Shown: piece after piece, positions 28,083 through 36,679 of the stretch
Layout of the letters: each line of letters starts with the position of its first letter
How positions within the stretch are numbered: position 1 is the first letter of the stretch
NCBI GenBank assembly: GCA_024235095.1
Contig: JACKNC010000002.1
Location: 434,001 to 498,000, forward strand
Length of the DNA: 64,000 nt
DNA from: Gammaproteobacteria bacterium
GTDB lineage: Bacteria > Pseudomonadota > Gammaproteobacteria > Competibacterales > Competibacteraceae
Reading direction: 5' to 3'
Position numbers and translations under genes: made by a program
The notes under the pieces: generated by a model
Told to the model about the DNA's origin: nothing
Databases searched by the model: none
What the model saw: only the letters and a program-made list of their open reading frames with translations

Positions 28083-28607
28083 TCAAATCAGCGGCTTGGC
28101 CCATTCCTGGTTCGTGCTGTCATCCACTGGAACAACCAACACTGGACGCTTCGACAGATGGGTGACCCGACGAGTCGTTGAACCCAACAAACCACCGGTT
28201 CGCAGCCCTGAACCGGTGTGCGTACCCATAATAATCATATCCACATTGTGCCGCTCCGCCTCGTACAGAATAACTTCCGAAGACTCGCCGCTAGCCACCC
28301 GCACTTCGGAAATCACTTCAGTTTGTTCCAGTGTTGCGCCCAGTTCTTCTTCGCAAAACGTCTCCATACGTTTATGAATCTTTTCTAAAATATCCTGGCT
28401 CGATACGTGATGGAGATGTTCGGCAGCCTCCGGTTGCAAGTAGGAGTCGATCAAAAACCGCACCGAATTACTCAACGGCTCCACGACATGCAGCAGGATG
28501 ATGCGGGCGTTTAACTGCTTGGCCAGCCCAATGGTAAAGCGAAATACCGGTCGAGTGTGGCTGCCCAGCGCCGTGGTGTACAAGATGGTTTTGACTTCGG
28601 GAACCAT
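28083..28607 (-). CDS. Universal stress protein (UspA family)
   Basis: A 174-residue single-domain Usp. The N-terminal beta strand is TILYTTALGSHTRPVFRF. The C-terminal nucleotide-binding motif GTHTGSGLRTGGLLGSTTRRV fits the G-2x-G-9x-G-S/T pattern of ATP-binding Usps, and VLVVPV ends the last strand. Such proteins aid survival under starvation or stress by unclear means. ATG 28607 is chosen because the ribosome site CTGGAGTG is directly upstream and the fold starts here. It is divergent from the first mcl2 copy. Confidence 0.88.
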   Translation of the reverse strand: MVPEVKTILYTTALGSHTRPVFRFTIGLAKQLNARIILLHVVEPLSNSVRFLIDSYLQPEAAEHLHHVSSQDILEKIHKRMETFCEEELGATLEQTEVISEVRVASGESSEVILYEAERHNVDMIIMGTHTGSGLRTGGLLGSTTRRVTHLSKRPVLVVPVDDSTNQEWAKPLI

Positions 28608-28855
28608 GGATTCACTCCAGAACAAGAGTTACAAAGCCTTGCGACCCGGTCGCCGCGCACCTGTTTCCACGACCGATGACGTGCAAGAGAAAATGACGCC
28701 TTCTTCATACAACAAATATTTTTCTTTGAAAACCCACCTCTCTTTCATCCATTATGTTGCGCTGACTTTCCGCTCTGCGCCGACTGCGCTAACCTAGTCG
28801 GCATCCGAAAGGCAAAATTCCCTACCACACAATCCATAAACAGGAGAATCCTGCC

Positions 28856-29743
28856 ATGCCTAAATCTGCACGCCCTCGCCGCAGTGTGTTGTATATGCCC
28901 GGTTCCAATGCGCGCGCCCTGGAAAAAGCCCGCACCCTGCCCGCCGATGGCCTGATTCTCGATCTCGAAGACGCCGTTGCGCCTGACGCCAAGGAACTGG
29001 CCCGCAAGCAAGTCTGTGAAGCCGTCGCCGCCGGCGGTTTCGGTATGCGCGAGATCATCGTTCGCGTTAACGCGCTGTCGACGCGCTGGGGCTATGAAGA
29101 CATCGCCATGGCCTCGAAATCCGGCGCTGACGCTTTGCTGCTGCCCAAGGTGGAAAGCGCCGATGCTATCCACCACATGGAGGCGATCATGGAAGCCAAC
29201 GGCGCCCCGGATAAGATGACGATCTGGGCGATGATGGAAACTCCACGCAGCATTCTTGAATCCCAGTCAATCGCCAAGGCGTCGCCACGCATGGAATGCC
29301 TGGTCATGGGTACTTCCGATCTGGCCAAGGAACTGGACTGCGCTCACACCCACGAACGGCTGCCATTTGTCACTTCGCTCGGTCTGTGCTTGTTGGCCGC
29401 CCGCGCCGCAGGATTGGGTATTCTCGACGGCGTCTATCTTGATTTGAACGACGAGTCCGGCTTTGATTTCGCATGCCGGCAAGGCAGTGAATTCGGCTTC
29501 GACGGCAAGACGCTCATCCACCCCAAACAGGTCGGCCCCTGCAATCAGGTCTTCACGCCAAAATCAGAAGATGTCGCCTGGTCGCGGCAAATCATCGAGG
29601 CGCACGCCGCCGCCGCCGCGCGTGGCGAAGGGGTCGTCGTGGTCAATGGGCGGCTGGTCGAGAACCTTCACGTCGAGAGCGCCCGCCGCGTGGTTAGCAT
29701 GGCCGACGCCATTGCGGCAATGGAAGCCGCCGCTAAGGGTTAA
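28856..29743 (+). CDS. (3S)-malyl-CoA thioesterase-like / CitE-like protein, copy 1
   Basis: A 295-residue TIM-barrel enzyme of the citrate lyase beta (CitE) superfamily. Key sites are LILDLEDAVAPDAK, REIIVRVNALST (CoA/substrate Arg), MMETPRSILES (metal Glu) and MGTSDLAKEL (metal Asp). The length and sequence style fit Mcl2, which hydrolyses (3S)-malyl-CoA to malate in the ethylmalonyl-CoA pathway, but stand-alone CitE-like lyases are close relatives. AGGAG precedes the ATG. It is one of two identical genes, and probably co-transcribed with the broken apbE downstream. Confidence 0.8.
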   Translation: MPKSARPRRSVLYMPGSNARALEKARTLPADGLILDLEDAVAPDAKELARKQVCEAVAAGGFGMREIIVRVNALSTRWGYEDIAMASKSGADALLLPKVESADAIHHMEAIMEANGAPDKMTIWAMMETPRSILESQSIAKASPRMECLVMGTSDLAKELDCAHTHERLPFVTSLGLCLLAARAAGLGILDGVYLDLNDESGFDFACRQGSEFGFDGKTLIHPKQVGPCNQVFTPKSEDVAWSRQIIEAHAAAAARGEGVVVVNGRLVENLHVESARRVVSMADAIAAMEAAAKG

Positions 29744-29771
29744 GACCCATCTCCCTTTCCTTCTCCCCCAA

Positions 29772-29797
29772 CCCCTCTCCCACCAGCGGGCGAGGGG
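29772..29797 (+). repeat. Hairpin repeat before the apbE remnant
   Basis: CCCCTC ... GAGGGG inverted repeat of the same kind as 14851-14876, here between the mcl2 copy and apbE start. It lies in the duplicated segment and so recurs at 36680-36705. Confidence 0.5.
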
Positions 29798-29805
29798 AGT
29801 TCTTC

Positions 29806-30091
29806 ATGATGAAAAAACTCTCCACTCCCTTCTATTCCGCGGCGCTATTACTAGCGATTCTAATACCGTTTACCGATAGATTTTGAATCTTCCTTTTCCG
29901 TAGTGAGCTTGGCGGTTCATCAGTTTTTTCGAGTTAAACCTAACGGTAATTGGTATAACCTTCGCCGCTTGTAAACCGACGCCGCCTGATCCGACCGTGC
30001 GCTTCACCGGCGCGACCATGGGGACGAGTTATGACCTCAAACTGGTTCCCACACCGAGTGAAACCCTGCCCACCGACTTCCAGACGCAAGT
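29806..30091 (+). pseudogene. apbE remnant, interrupted and truncated
   Basis: It begins with the same codons as the intact apbE at 36714 (MMKKLSTPFYSAA), but after 29846 it diverges. A 92-bp insertion interrupts the signal-peptide region at 29864. After it the frame resumes as ACKPTPPDPTVRFTGATMG and stays similar to the intact gene up to about QTQV at 30091. There the similarity ends and unrelated DNA begins, so the FAD-binding and catalytic parts are lost. It cannot make a functional flavin transferase. Confidence 0.85.
29864..29955. mobile_element. MITE-like insertion in the apbE remnant
   Basis: Comparison with the intact apbE shows an extra 92 bp here. Its ends are TACCGTTTACCG and, inverted, TACCAATTACCG, a 9 of 12 match. 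It is flanked by TAA on both sides (29861-29863, 29956-29958), which looks like a target duplication. It carries no gene and fits a miniature inverted-repeat element. Confidence 0.6.
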
Positions 30092-30256
30092 CGGCACTTT
30101 CGGCAGCACTAAACGGTTCTGGCTGTGCCGCCGCACCATGGCTCGAATCCAGATTGCAAAAATTCGCTTGAGTTCGGGATTATCGTCCAACCAGTCATTC
30201 AACAGGTCGATCAATCCGATCAGCGATGCTAAAGCCCCCGAAACACAGGAAGAGCC
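30092..30256 (-). pseudogene. Possible C-terminal fragment of an Rpn-type nuclease/transposase gene
   Basis: On the minus strand this stretch encodes LIDLLNDWLDDNPELKRIFA and IRAMVRRHSQNRLVLPKV, after which the frame runs into reversed apbE sequence. The pattern recalls the C-terminal part of Rpn/PD-(D/E)XK transposase-like proteins, where a similar ELKRIF...LPKV stretch precedes the tail. No start or nuclease core is present. It marks the recombination junction of the transporter island. The family assignment is from memory of the pattern and weak. Confidence 0.3.
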
Positions 30257-31366
30257 TTATTGTTTTCCACCATAAACTTGCTCTTTGGAAAACACCTTTT
30301 CAGCAATTAGAGTACTATCAATATTATCCTTGGTAATCAAAACAACAGGAGTAATAACGGTTGGAATCTTGGCGAACCCGTTATCGATCATGGCAAATCG
30401 CAGATCTTCCTTGCCGAACTCCTTGCCAATATCAACAGGGGATTTACCGGGGTTCCTGGCGATCTCGACGGCTATCTCAGCAGCCGCGAATGCCAATGGC
30501 TTGATCTTTTTCCAAATTTCGACCGCCTGCTTGCCTTGAACGATATATTGAATATTCTTCAAATCCGCATCCGATCCCGCTACAAAAACTTTCTCCACAT
30601 CAGCCAGTTTTTCCAAGTCCAGCGCCGCGATTACTCCGCTGGCCAAGCCACTATTATTACAAACAAAAGCATCTACTTTATTATTATACTTGAGTAATAA
30701 AACACCTGTAGTTTCCATGGCTCGGTCAGGAGACCAATCGACGTGGGATATCTGGGCGATCAGTTGTAATCCAGGATTTTTTTGAATCGTTTCCAGAACG
30801 CCCTGGCTCATGGCGGCCGCATTGGAATCGCCTGGTTGCCCCATGATTAATGCAACCTTGCCTTCAACCTTGCCGTGGTGTTGCTGGAACCACTTAACCA
30901 TGGCTTCTCCCTGCAACCGACCGACTGCCCAGCTATCCTGCATAACCATGATATCCAGAGGACCGTTGACCACCAGCGAGTCATAGCCGACCACTTTGAC
31001 GCCTTTTCGATTCGCCAGGCGCACAAGCGCTCCGGCGGTTCCGGTATTGACGGGCTGGAGAACGATAACCTGAACCCCTTCATCCAGCATTTTTTCAAAC
31101 TGCTGCAATTGAGTGAGTTCGTTGTTCCCGCTGGAGTCGAACAGAACTTGCGCACCCAGTGACTCGGCGTGGGTTATAAACTGGCTCTTGTCGGTTTGGT
31201 AGCGCTCTTCCTGCAAGGTCTTCAGAAGAAAACCAATCTTGACCGATGGTTCAGCCCCCATCCCAAGGGACGGAAATATCGCCGAAGCCATGATCAACAG
31301 AATTAGCACAAGGGTTCGGGCCATGACGGATGGCCCATTTGAGTTTACAGGCGGCGGCTTTGCCAT
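30257..31366 (-). CDS. Xylose-type sugar ABC transporter substrate-binding protein (second copy)
   Basis: A 369-residue periplasmic binding protein of the XylF/RbsB type. The signal region includes MARTLVLILLIMASAIFPS preceded by a 14-residue n-region. The mature part contains FLLKTLQEERYQTDKS, VIVLQPVNTGTAGAL, KVVGYDSLVVNG, MGQPGDSNAAAM and VFVAGSDADLKN. It resembles the binding protein at the other end of the operon very closely, so the two are paralogues. ATG 31366 is chosen because of GGGGA upstream; a start 42 bases later is possible. It overlaps no other gene but lies last in the operon, after the permease. Confidence 0.82.
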   Translation of the reverse strand: MAKPPPVNSNGPSVMARTLVLILLIMASAIFPSLGMGAEPSVKIGFLLKTLQEERYQTDKSQFITHAESLGAQVLFDSSGNNELTQLQQFEKMLDEGVQVIVLQPVNTGTAGALVRLANRKGVKVVGYDSLVVNGPLDIMVMQDSWAVGRLQGEAMVKWFQQHHGKVEGKVALIMGQPGDSNAAAMSQGVLETIQKNPGLQLIAQISHVDWSPDRAMETTGVLLLKYNNKVDAFVCNNSGLASGVIAALDLEKLADVEKVFVAGSDADLKNIQYIVQGKQAVEIWKKIKPLAFAAAEIAVEIARNPGKSPVDIGKEFGKEDLRFAMIDNGFAKIPTVITPVVLITKDNIDSTLIAEKVFSKEQVYGGKQ

Positions 31367-31446
31367 ATTCGTGATGTCCCCAAGGTAATAATGATGGGTG
31401 AATTTGAGCATGAGTACGCTCGGCTTCCTGCTCGTCGAATCCACTT

Positions 31447-32622
31447 TTACCCACGTTTCCTCTTGCTCAAAACGTCGAACCATACCGCCAGGATAATGAT
31501 AAATCCCTTGATAATGAGTTGGTAAAAAGTCGGTACTTCCAACAGACTCATGCCGTTGTTGAGCACGCTGATGATGAATGCGCCGATGACCGTGCCGATG
31601 ATGGTGCCTACGCCGCCGGAAAAGCTCGTTCCACCAATAATCACAGCCGAAATTGCATCGAGTTCGAACATGATGCCCAAGTTTGGGGAGGCGCCGTTAA
31701 GCCGCGATGCCAGCAGAATGCCAGACAGGGCCGAGAGGGTGGTGATAATGCAGTAAATGCCAAGCTTCATGCGGAAGATATTAATTCCGGATAGCCGCGC
31801 CGCCTCTTCATTGCCACCCATCGCATAAATTCGGCGTCCGAATTTGGTGCTCTGAAGTATGAAAGTACCTATAAATGCAATCACCGCGAAAATCGCGACT
31901 GGATAAGGTAGACCGCGATAGGTGAAGGCATACAGGGTCACGCCGCCAGCGAGCAGCATGACGACTACAGCGGTGATTAATTCCTGCGGTTTGACTTCGA
32001 CGCCATATTTTTGTTTTTGTTTCAGATCGCGATATTCAGAGAAGAGCAAAAATCCGAGAATCACCAATATCGCGACTGTGGAAATCGTTACGGAAAAGTA
32101 TCCGCCTCCAATCTCCGAAAAAATTGAGTTGGTCACGGGCACGGAGCCGCCCTTGGAAAGAGTCAGGGCCAAACCCCTGGCAATTGTCATCATCCCCAAG
32201 GTAATAATGAAAGGTGGAATATTGTAATGCGCGATCCAGAAACCATTCCAAAGCCCAATGAGAACACCGGTCAGAAACAAGGTGATGATGATCGCCGCCC
32301 AGATATTGACGCCGGACTGCATCAGAAGGGTCACCACAATCGCGGCCAGTCCAACAATCGAACCGACCGACAGGTCGATTCCGTTAATGATGATAACCAG
32401 GGTCATGCCAACCGCGATAATGCCAACAATCGTTGTTTGCCGAGCTAAATTAGTCAAATTTCTCGGCGTAAAGAAAGCATCATCCCAGAAGCTAAAAATG
32501 ACCATTAACACGATCAAAGCGACTAGGGTTCCATTATCCTTCAAAAACTTGAGAAAGGCCCGAACCCCATCGCTTTGTAGAAATCCTTGCGCGCCTTGAT
32601 CGTTGGTTACGCTGTTTGTCAT
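31447..32622 (-). CDS. xylH: Xylose-type sugar ABC transporter permease
   Basis: A 391-residue inner-membrane permease of the RbsC/XylH family. About ten hydrophobic helices are seen. The conserved parts include GMTLVIIINGIDLSVGSIVG, NIPPFIITLGMM, GGNEEAARLSGI (the loop that contacts the ATPase) and GGTSFSGGVGTIIGTVIGA. The extra cytoplasmic stretch SEYRDLKQKQKYGVEV near the middle is typical of XylH rather than RbsC. ATG 32622 follows AAGGAGG. It lies 13 bases after the ATPase gene in the operon. Confidence 0.88.
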   Translation of the reverse strand: MTNSVTNDQGAQGFLQSDGVRAFLKFLKDNGTLVALIVLMVIFSFWDDAFFTPRNLTNLARQTTIVGIIAVGMTLVIIINGIDLSVGSIVGLAAIVVTLLMQSGVNIWAAIIITLFLTGVLIGLWNGFWIAHYNIPPFIITLGMMTIARGLALTLSKGGSVPVTNSIFSEIGGGYFSVTISTVAILVILGFLLFSEYRDLKQKQKYGVEVKPQELITAVVVMLLAGGVTLYAFTYRGLPYPVAIFAVIAFIGTFILQSTKFGRRIYAMGGNEEAARLSGINIFRMKLGIYCIITTLSALSGILLASRLNGASPNLGIMFELDAISAVIIGGTSFSGGVGTIIGTVIGAFIISVLNNGMSLLEVPTFYQLIIKGFIIILAVWFDVLSKRKRG

Positions 32623-32635
32623 GTTGTTATCCTCC

Positions 32636-34168
32636 TTATTTTCGGCTACCAGTAGCATAGGCCATAATCTGTTCCTTGGTTGCTTCCTCGCGTGTCAACT
32701 CAGTCACGATCTCCCCTTCGCACATCACCAAGATACGGTCGCTGATTCCCATGACTTCCGGGAGTTCCGAGGAAATAATAATCACTGTAACTCCATCCTC
32801 AACCAGCTTATTCAATAAATTGTAAATCTCGACTTTCGCGCCCACATCGATGCCACGAGTAGGCTCGTCGAGGATCAGAACTTTTGGTTTGGTGTTAAGC
32901 CATTTGGCCAAAATGACTTTTTGCTGGTTACCGCCGCTGAGCGTATCAATTTTGACGTCGAGTCCGGGGGTTTTGATCGACAATTGCTTTACGTAATTCT
33001 GGGCCAGGTTTCGCTCCCTGGCTTGATTAATCACGCCCAGATAATTGGCAACGGTTTCCAGTGAACTGATCATCATATTCTGGACGATGCTTTGCCCCAA
33101 AATCAGTCCGATGCGTTTTCGGTCCTCGGTAACCAGAGCAATACCCTTTTCAATCGCATCATGTGGGGAGCGAAAATGCACAGGCTGATTACTCAAGTAA
33201 ATTTCACCCCGAGCCGGACCTGGCGGCGCTCCGAAAATCCCCGAGACCAACTCGGTTCGTCCCGACCCCATCAATCCGGAAAAACCAAGAATTTCCCCCT
33301 TATATGCACAGAAGGATACGTTTTTGACTTTCTTCTGACCCGGCAAATCCGGGTTGTCGATCTCAAAATTCCTGACTTCCAGCATTTTTTCACCGCGCTG
33401 ACATTTCCCCTTGGGAAACATATCCTTGACATCACGCCCGACCATACGGCTAATCAGTTGATCCAGCGTGATCTCGGCGATTGGCGTCACATCGCCGATG
33501 GTTTTCCCATCCCGCAGCACCACCACGCGATCCGCGATTTGCTGGAGTTCTTCCATCTTGTGCGAAATGTAGGACATGCAAACGCCTTGGCGCTTTAACT
33601 TCCGAATAATCTCGAACAATGCCGCAACTTCCTTATCGGTCAAAGCGGAGGTAGGCTCATCGAATACCAATACATCAGCCTTTTTGGATAAGGCCTTGGC
33701 AATTTCCACCATTTGTTGTTTTCCGACAGTCAAGTTCTTGACTTGATCGGTCGGTTTGAAATCCTTGATATTGAGTTCATCCAATAAGCGCTGCGTTTCA
33801 GCGAACAGTTTGCTCCAATTGATCATGCCAAACGCATTGGTAATTTGGCGATCCAGAAAAATATTTTCAGCGACCGTCAATTCCGGGATCAGATTCAACT
33901 CCTGATAGATGATGGCGATCCCCGACGCTTCCGCCTCTTTGGTGTTATAAAACCGTTTAAGCTTTCCCCGTAGATAAATATCTCCCTGATAGGTTGGATA
34001 GGACCAGACTCCGCTCAAAACCTTCATCAAGGTTGATTTTCCTGCTCCATTTTCACCCATCAAGGCCAACACTTCTCCTGATCGCGCTTCGAAATTGACA
34101 TCGTCCAAGGCGCGCACACCAGGAAAATCCTTAACGATGTTTTTCATTTCCAATACGATTTCGCCCAT
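32636..34168 (-). CDS. xylG: Xylose-type sugar ABC transporter ATPase
   Basis: A 510-residue duplicated ATPase. The first cassette has Walker A GENGAGKSTLMKVLSG, signature LTVGKQQMVEIAKAL and Walker B VLVFDEPTSAL. The second has the degenerate Walker A GFSGLMGSGRTELVSG, signature LSGGNQQKVILAKWL and Walker B VLILDEPTRGIDVG. This arrangement is that of RbsA/XylG/MglA. It powers uptake of a monosaccharide, probably D-xylose. ATG 34168 is preferred to a GTG nine bases upstream. It follows the first binding-protein gene by 126 bases, where a stem-loop could set the relative expression level. Confidence 0.9.
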   Translation of the reverse strand: MGEIVLEMKNIVKDFPGVRALDDVNFEARSGEVLALMGENGAGKSTLMKVLSGVWSYPTYQGDIYLRGKLKRFYNTKEAEASGIAIIYQELNLIPELTVAENIFLDRQITNAFGMINWSKLFAETQRLLDELNIKDFKPTDQVKNLTVGKQQMVEIAKALSKKADVLVFDEPTSALTDKEVAALFEIIRKLKRQGVCMSYISHKMEELQQIADRVVVLRDGKTIGDVTPIAEITLDQLISRMVGRDVKDMFPKGKCQRGEKMLEVRNFEIDNPDLPGQKKVKNVSFCAYKGEILGFSGLMGSGRTELVSGIFGAPPGPARGEIYLSNQPVHFRSPHDAIEKGIALVTEDRKRIGLILGQSIVQNMMISSLETVANYLGVINQARERNLAQNYVKQLSIKTPGLDVKIDTLSGGNQQKVILAKWLNTKPKVLILDEPTRGIDVGAKVEIYNLLNKLVEDGVTVIIISSELPEVMGISDRILVMCEGEIVTELTREEATKEQIMAYATGSRK

Positions 34169-34294
34169 TGAATTCACCGTCCCGTCTTATATCAAGTTTT
34201 AATTATTAAAGCCCACTTTTATATTGACCATAAAAATGGGCTTCAACAGATGATCCCGTCGTGCGAAGGAAACTCGATCAGAACCGGTTAACTA

Positions 34295-35344
34295 TTATTT
34301 ACTGCCGTAGACTTGCTCCTTGGTATAAAGCCCTCCCGCGATAACGGTGGAGTCCAGGTTCTCCTTGGTGACCGGAACGATCTCGGTGACAACGGTTGGC
34401 ACATCGACCGCACCGTTATTGATCGTTTTGTCGATTTTGACCAGCTCGGCGGGTTTCTTGTCAGGGTTTTGCGCCAGTTTGACCGCGATTTCCGCGGCGG
34501 TCTCTGCCAGTGGCTTCACTTTCTTCCAGATTTCGAGGGTTTGCTTACCCTGCGCCACATATTGAATATTGGCCAGATCGGCATCGGAGCCGGCGACAAA
34601 CACCTTGTCAGTGTTGGCAAGACCTTGCGCGTTGAGCGCCGCGACCACGCCCCTGGCCATGCCGCTGTTGTTGCAGAGAAACGCATCAACCTGGTTCTTA
34701 TACTTGGTCAAAGCATTTTCAGTCGTGGCCATCGCCTTATCGCTGGACCAGCCTTCGTGGGATTGCTCCACCACCAGTTCCAAGCCTGGGGTATTCTTGA
34801 TGATCTCCAAGGCACCGCTGCTCATGGCGGCCGCGTTGGAATCGCCCGGCTGTCCCATAATGAGTGCGACTTTCCCTTCGACTTTTCCCTTGTGTTTCTT
34901 GAACCAGTCCAACATCGCCTCACCTTGAAGCTTCCCGACCGCCCAGCTATCCTGCATGACCATGATGTCGAGTGGGCCATTGACCAGCATCGAATCATAG
35001 CCGACGACCTTTACGTCTTCTTCATTCGCCGTCTTGACCATGTTACCAGCCGTTCCAGTATTCACCGGTTGTAGCACGATGACCTTGCAGCCCTTGGACA
35101 GCATGTTTTCAAACTTGGATAATTGCGCCTGTTCATCGTTGTTGGCTGAATCAAACACGACTTCAGCACCCAGGGATTCAGCTTTCGCGGTGAAATCGGC
35201 TTTATCGCGCTGATATCGCTCTTCCTGCATAGTTTTCAATAAAAGGCAGACTTTGACCGGCTTGGCGCCAAACGCCTTGCCGCCCACGGCAAAAATCGCC
35301 AAGGCAGCCACGATGAACAGAATCTTGAGATTTTTTTGGTTCAT
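34295..35344 (-). CDS. xylF: D-xylose-type ABC transporter substrate-binding protein
   Basis: A 349-residue periplasmic protein with a clear signal peptide (ILFIVAALAIFAVGGKAFGA). Two lobes contain CLLLKTMQEERYQRDKADF, VIVLQPVNTGTAGN, VVGYDSMLVNG, MGQPGDSNAAAM and VFVAGSDADLAN, all typical of XylF. It delivers a pentose or similar sugar to the XylGH membrane complex. A strong AGGAGG site precedes the ATG, as expected for the most highly expressed member. It heads the operon xylF-xylG-xylH-second binding protein. No xylose isomerase or xylulokinase gene is nearby, so the transported sugar is inferred. Confidence 0.85.
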   Translation of the reverse strand: MNQKNLKILFIVAALAIFAVGGKAFGAKPVKVCLLLKTMQEERYQRDKADFTAKAESLGAEVVFDSANNDEQAQLSKFENMLSKGCKVIVLQPVNTGTAGNMVKTANEEDVKVVGYDSMLVNGPLDIMVMQDSWAVGKLQGEAMLDWFKKHKGKVEGKVALIMGQPGDSNAAAMSSGALEIIKNTPGLELVVEQSHEGWSSDKAMATTENALTKYKNQVDAFLCNNSGMARGVVAALNAQGLANTDKVFVAGSDADLANIQYVAQGKQTLEIWKKVKPLAETAAEIAVKLAQNPDKKPAELVKIDKTINNGAVDVPTVVTEIVPVTKENLDSTVIAGGLYTKEQVYGSK

Positions 35345-35701
35345 TGAATCCTCCTTATATAATGAAAATTATTTGATCAACCAACCGAACGAACGCTTGA
35401 CCGGCATCGTCGGCCAGGGAAGGCGGATCAGGGTTATTCGGATGTTCAATTTGAAGTGTAGTCCCTTTTGAAAGTGTAGTTTCTTTATTTTGAGGGTTTT
35501 CCTTGGAGGTAGTCCTGCAGGATATAGTGACAACAAATATTTAATTATTAATAATTTTTTCAGATAAGCGGCAAGAAGCATTCCGGGTGACATCGATTCG
35601 AAGTGCCTGATTGCTATCGTGGCGCCGGCCGCCAGAAGCTCGATTTCCAAGATATACTTCACCATTGATTATAACTTAACCATCGAAGATTGACGGGATA
35701 G
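35345..35701. other. Intergenic region upstream of the xylF operon
   Basis: 357 bases with no convincing gene. It must hold the promoter of the xyl operon. Two direct repeats, TTGAAGTGTAGT (35451-35462) and TTGAAAGTGTAGT (35468-35480), could be regulator half-sites. A perfect palindrome TCCTGCAGGA lies at 35513-35522. The part from 35520 to 35580 is markedly A/T-rich. The right end at 35701 is the junction with repeat copy 2. Confidence 0.4.
35451..35480 (-). promoter_or_regulatory. Direct-repeat operator candidate for the xyl operon
   Basis: Two near-identical sites, spaced one and a half to two helical turns apart, lie about 107-136 bases upstream of xylF. Paired direct sites are usual for AraC/XylR-type activators. 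No such regulator gene is in the window, so the assignment is tentative. Confidence 0.35.
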
Positions 35702-35763
35702 CTAGTCGGCATCCGAAAGGCAAAATTCCCTACCACACAATCCATAAACAGGAGAATCCTGCC

Positions 35764-36651
35764 ATGCCTAAATCTGCACGCCCTCGCCGCAGTGTGTTGT
35801 ATATGCCCGGTTCCAATGCGCGCGCCCTGGAAAAAGCCCGCACCCTGCCCGCCGATGGCCTGATTCTCGATCTCGAAGACGCCGTTGCGCCTGACGCCAA
35901 GGAACTGGCCCGCAAGCAAGTCTGTGAAGCCGTCGCCGCCGGCGGTTTCGGTATGCGCGAGATCATCGTTCGCGTTAACGCGCTGTCGACGCGCTGGGGC
36001 TATGAAGACATCGCCATGGCCTCGAAATCCGGCGCTGACGCTTTGCTGCTGCCCAAGGTGGAAAGCGCCGATGCTATCCACCACATGGAGGCGATCATGG
36101 AAGCCAACGGCGCCCCGGATAAGATGACGATCTGGGCGATGATGGAAACTCCACGCAGCATTCTTGAATCCCAGTCAATCGCCAAGGCGTCGCCACGCAT
36201 GGAATGCCTGGTCATGGGTACTTCCGATCTGGCCAAGGAACTGGACTGCGCTCACACCCACGAACGGCTGCCATTTGTCACTTCGCTCGGTCTGTGCTTG
36301 TTGGCCGCCCGCGCCGCAGGATTGGGTATTCTCGACGGCGTCTATCTTGATTTGAACGACGAGTCCGGCTTTGATTTCGCATGCCGGCAAGGCAGTGAAT
36401 TCGGCTTCGACGGCAAGACGCTCATCCACCCCAAACAGGTCGGCCCCTGCAATCAGGTCTTCACGCCAAAATCAGAAGATGTCGCCTGGTCGCGGCAAAT
36501 CATCGAGGCGCACGCCGCCGCCGCCGCGCGTGGCGAAGGGGTCGTCGTGGTCAATGGGCGGCTGGTCGAGAACCTTCACGTCGAGAGCGCCCGCCGCGTG
36601 GTTAGCATGGCCGACGCCATTGCGGCAATGGAAGCCGCCGCTAAGGGTTAA
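35764..36651 (+). CDS. (3S)-malyl-CoA thioesterase-like / CitE-like protein, copy 2
   Basis: The translation is identical over all 295 residues to the gene at 28856-29743, and carries the same metal and CoA sites (DLEDAV, RVNAL, METPRS, GTSDLAKEL). It is followed by an intact apbE 62 bases later. As both copies are complete with the same ribosome site, both could be expressed. The upstream promoters differ because the flanking DNA differs beyond 62 bases before the start. Confidence 0.8.
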   Translation: MPKSARPRRSVLYMPGSNARALEKARTLPADGLILDLEDAVAPDAKELARKQVCEAVAAGGFGMREIIVRVNALSTRWGYEDIAMASKSGADALLLPKVESADAIHHMEAIMEANGAPDKMTIWAMMETPRSILESQSIAKASPRMECLVMGTSDLAKELDCAHTHERLPFVTSLGLCLLAARAAGLGILDGVYLDLNDESGFDFACRQGSEFGFDGKTLIHPKQVGPCNQVFTPKSEDVAWSRQIIEAHAAAAARGEGVVVVNGRLVENLHVESARRVVSMADAIAAMEAAAKG

Positions 36652-36679
36652 GACCCATCTCCCTTTCCTTCTCCCCCAA

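Larger units (their letters stand above)
28794..29846 (+). repeat. 1053-bp direct repeat, copy 1
   Basis: This segment (from CTAGTCGGCATCC to TCCGCGGCGCT) is the same as 35702-36754 as far as can be compared by eye, and the translations in several frames are identical. It contains the complete malyl-CoA thioesterase-like gene and the first 41 bases of apbE. The copies are in direct orientation, 6908 bases apart, and bracket the xylose-type ABC operon. Confidence 0.95.

Noticed and set aside
28745..29176. Minus-strand frames duplicated with the mcl2 repeat
   Set aside because: They are shadows of the duplicated mcl2 gene; their identity in both copies only reflects nucleotide identity.
34313..35074. 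253-codon frame opposite xylF
   Set aside because: Opposite strand of a well-supported binding protein gene; no ribosome site and no recognised domain.
35350..35385. TTGGTT-17-TATATA promoter directly before xylF
   Set aside because: The -10 hexamer would touch the ribosome site, leaving practically no leader, so it is unlikely to be the real promoter.
35369..35665. 98-codon minus-strand frame in the xyl leader
   Set aside because: Starts outside any conserved sequence, has no ribosome site and covers direct repeats and A/T-rich promoter-like DNA; not recognisable as a protein.
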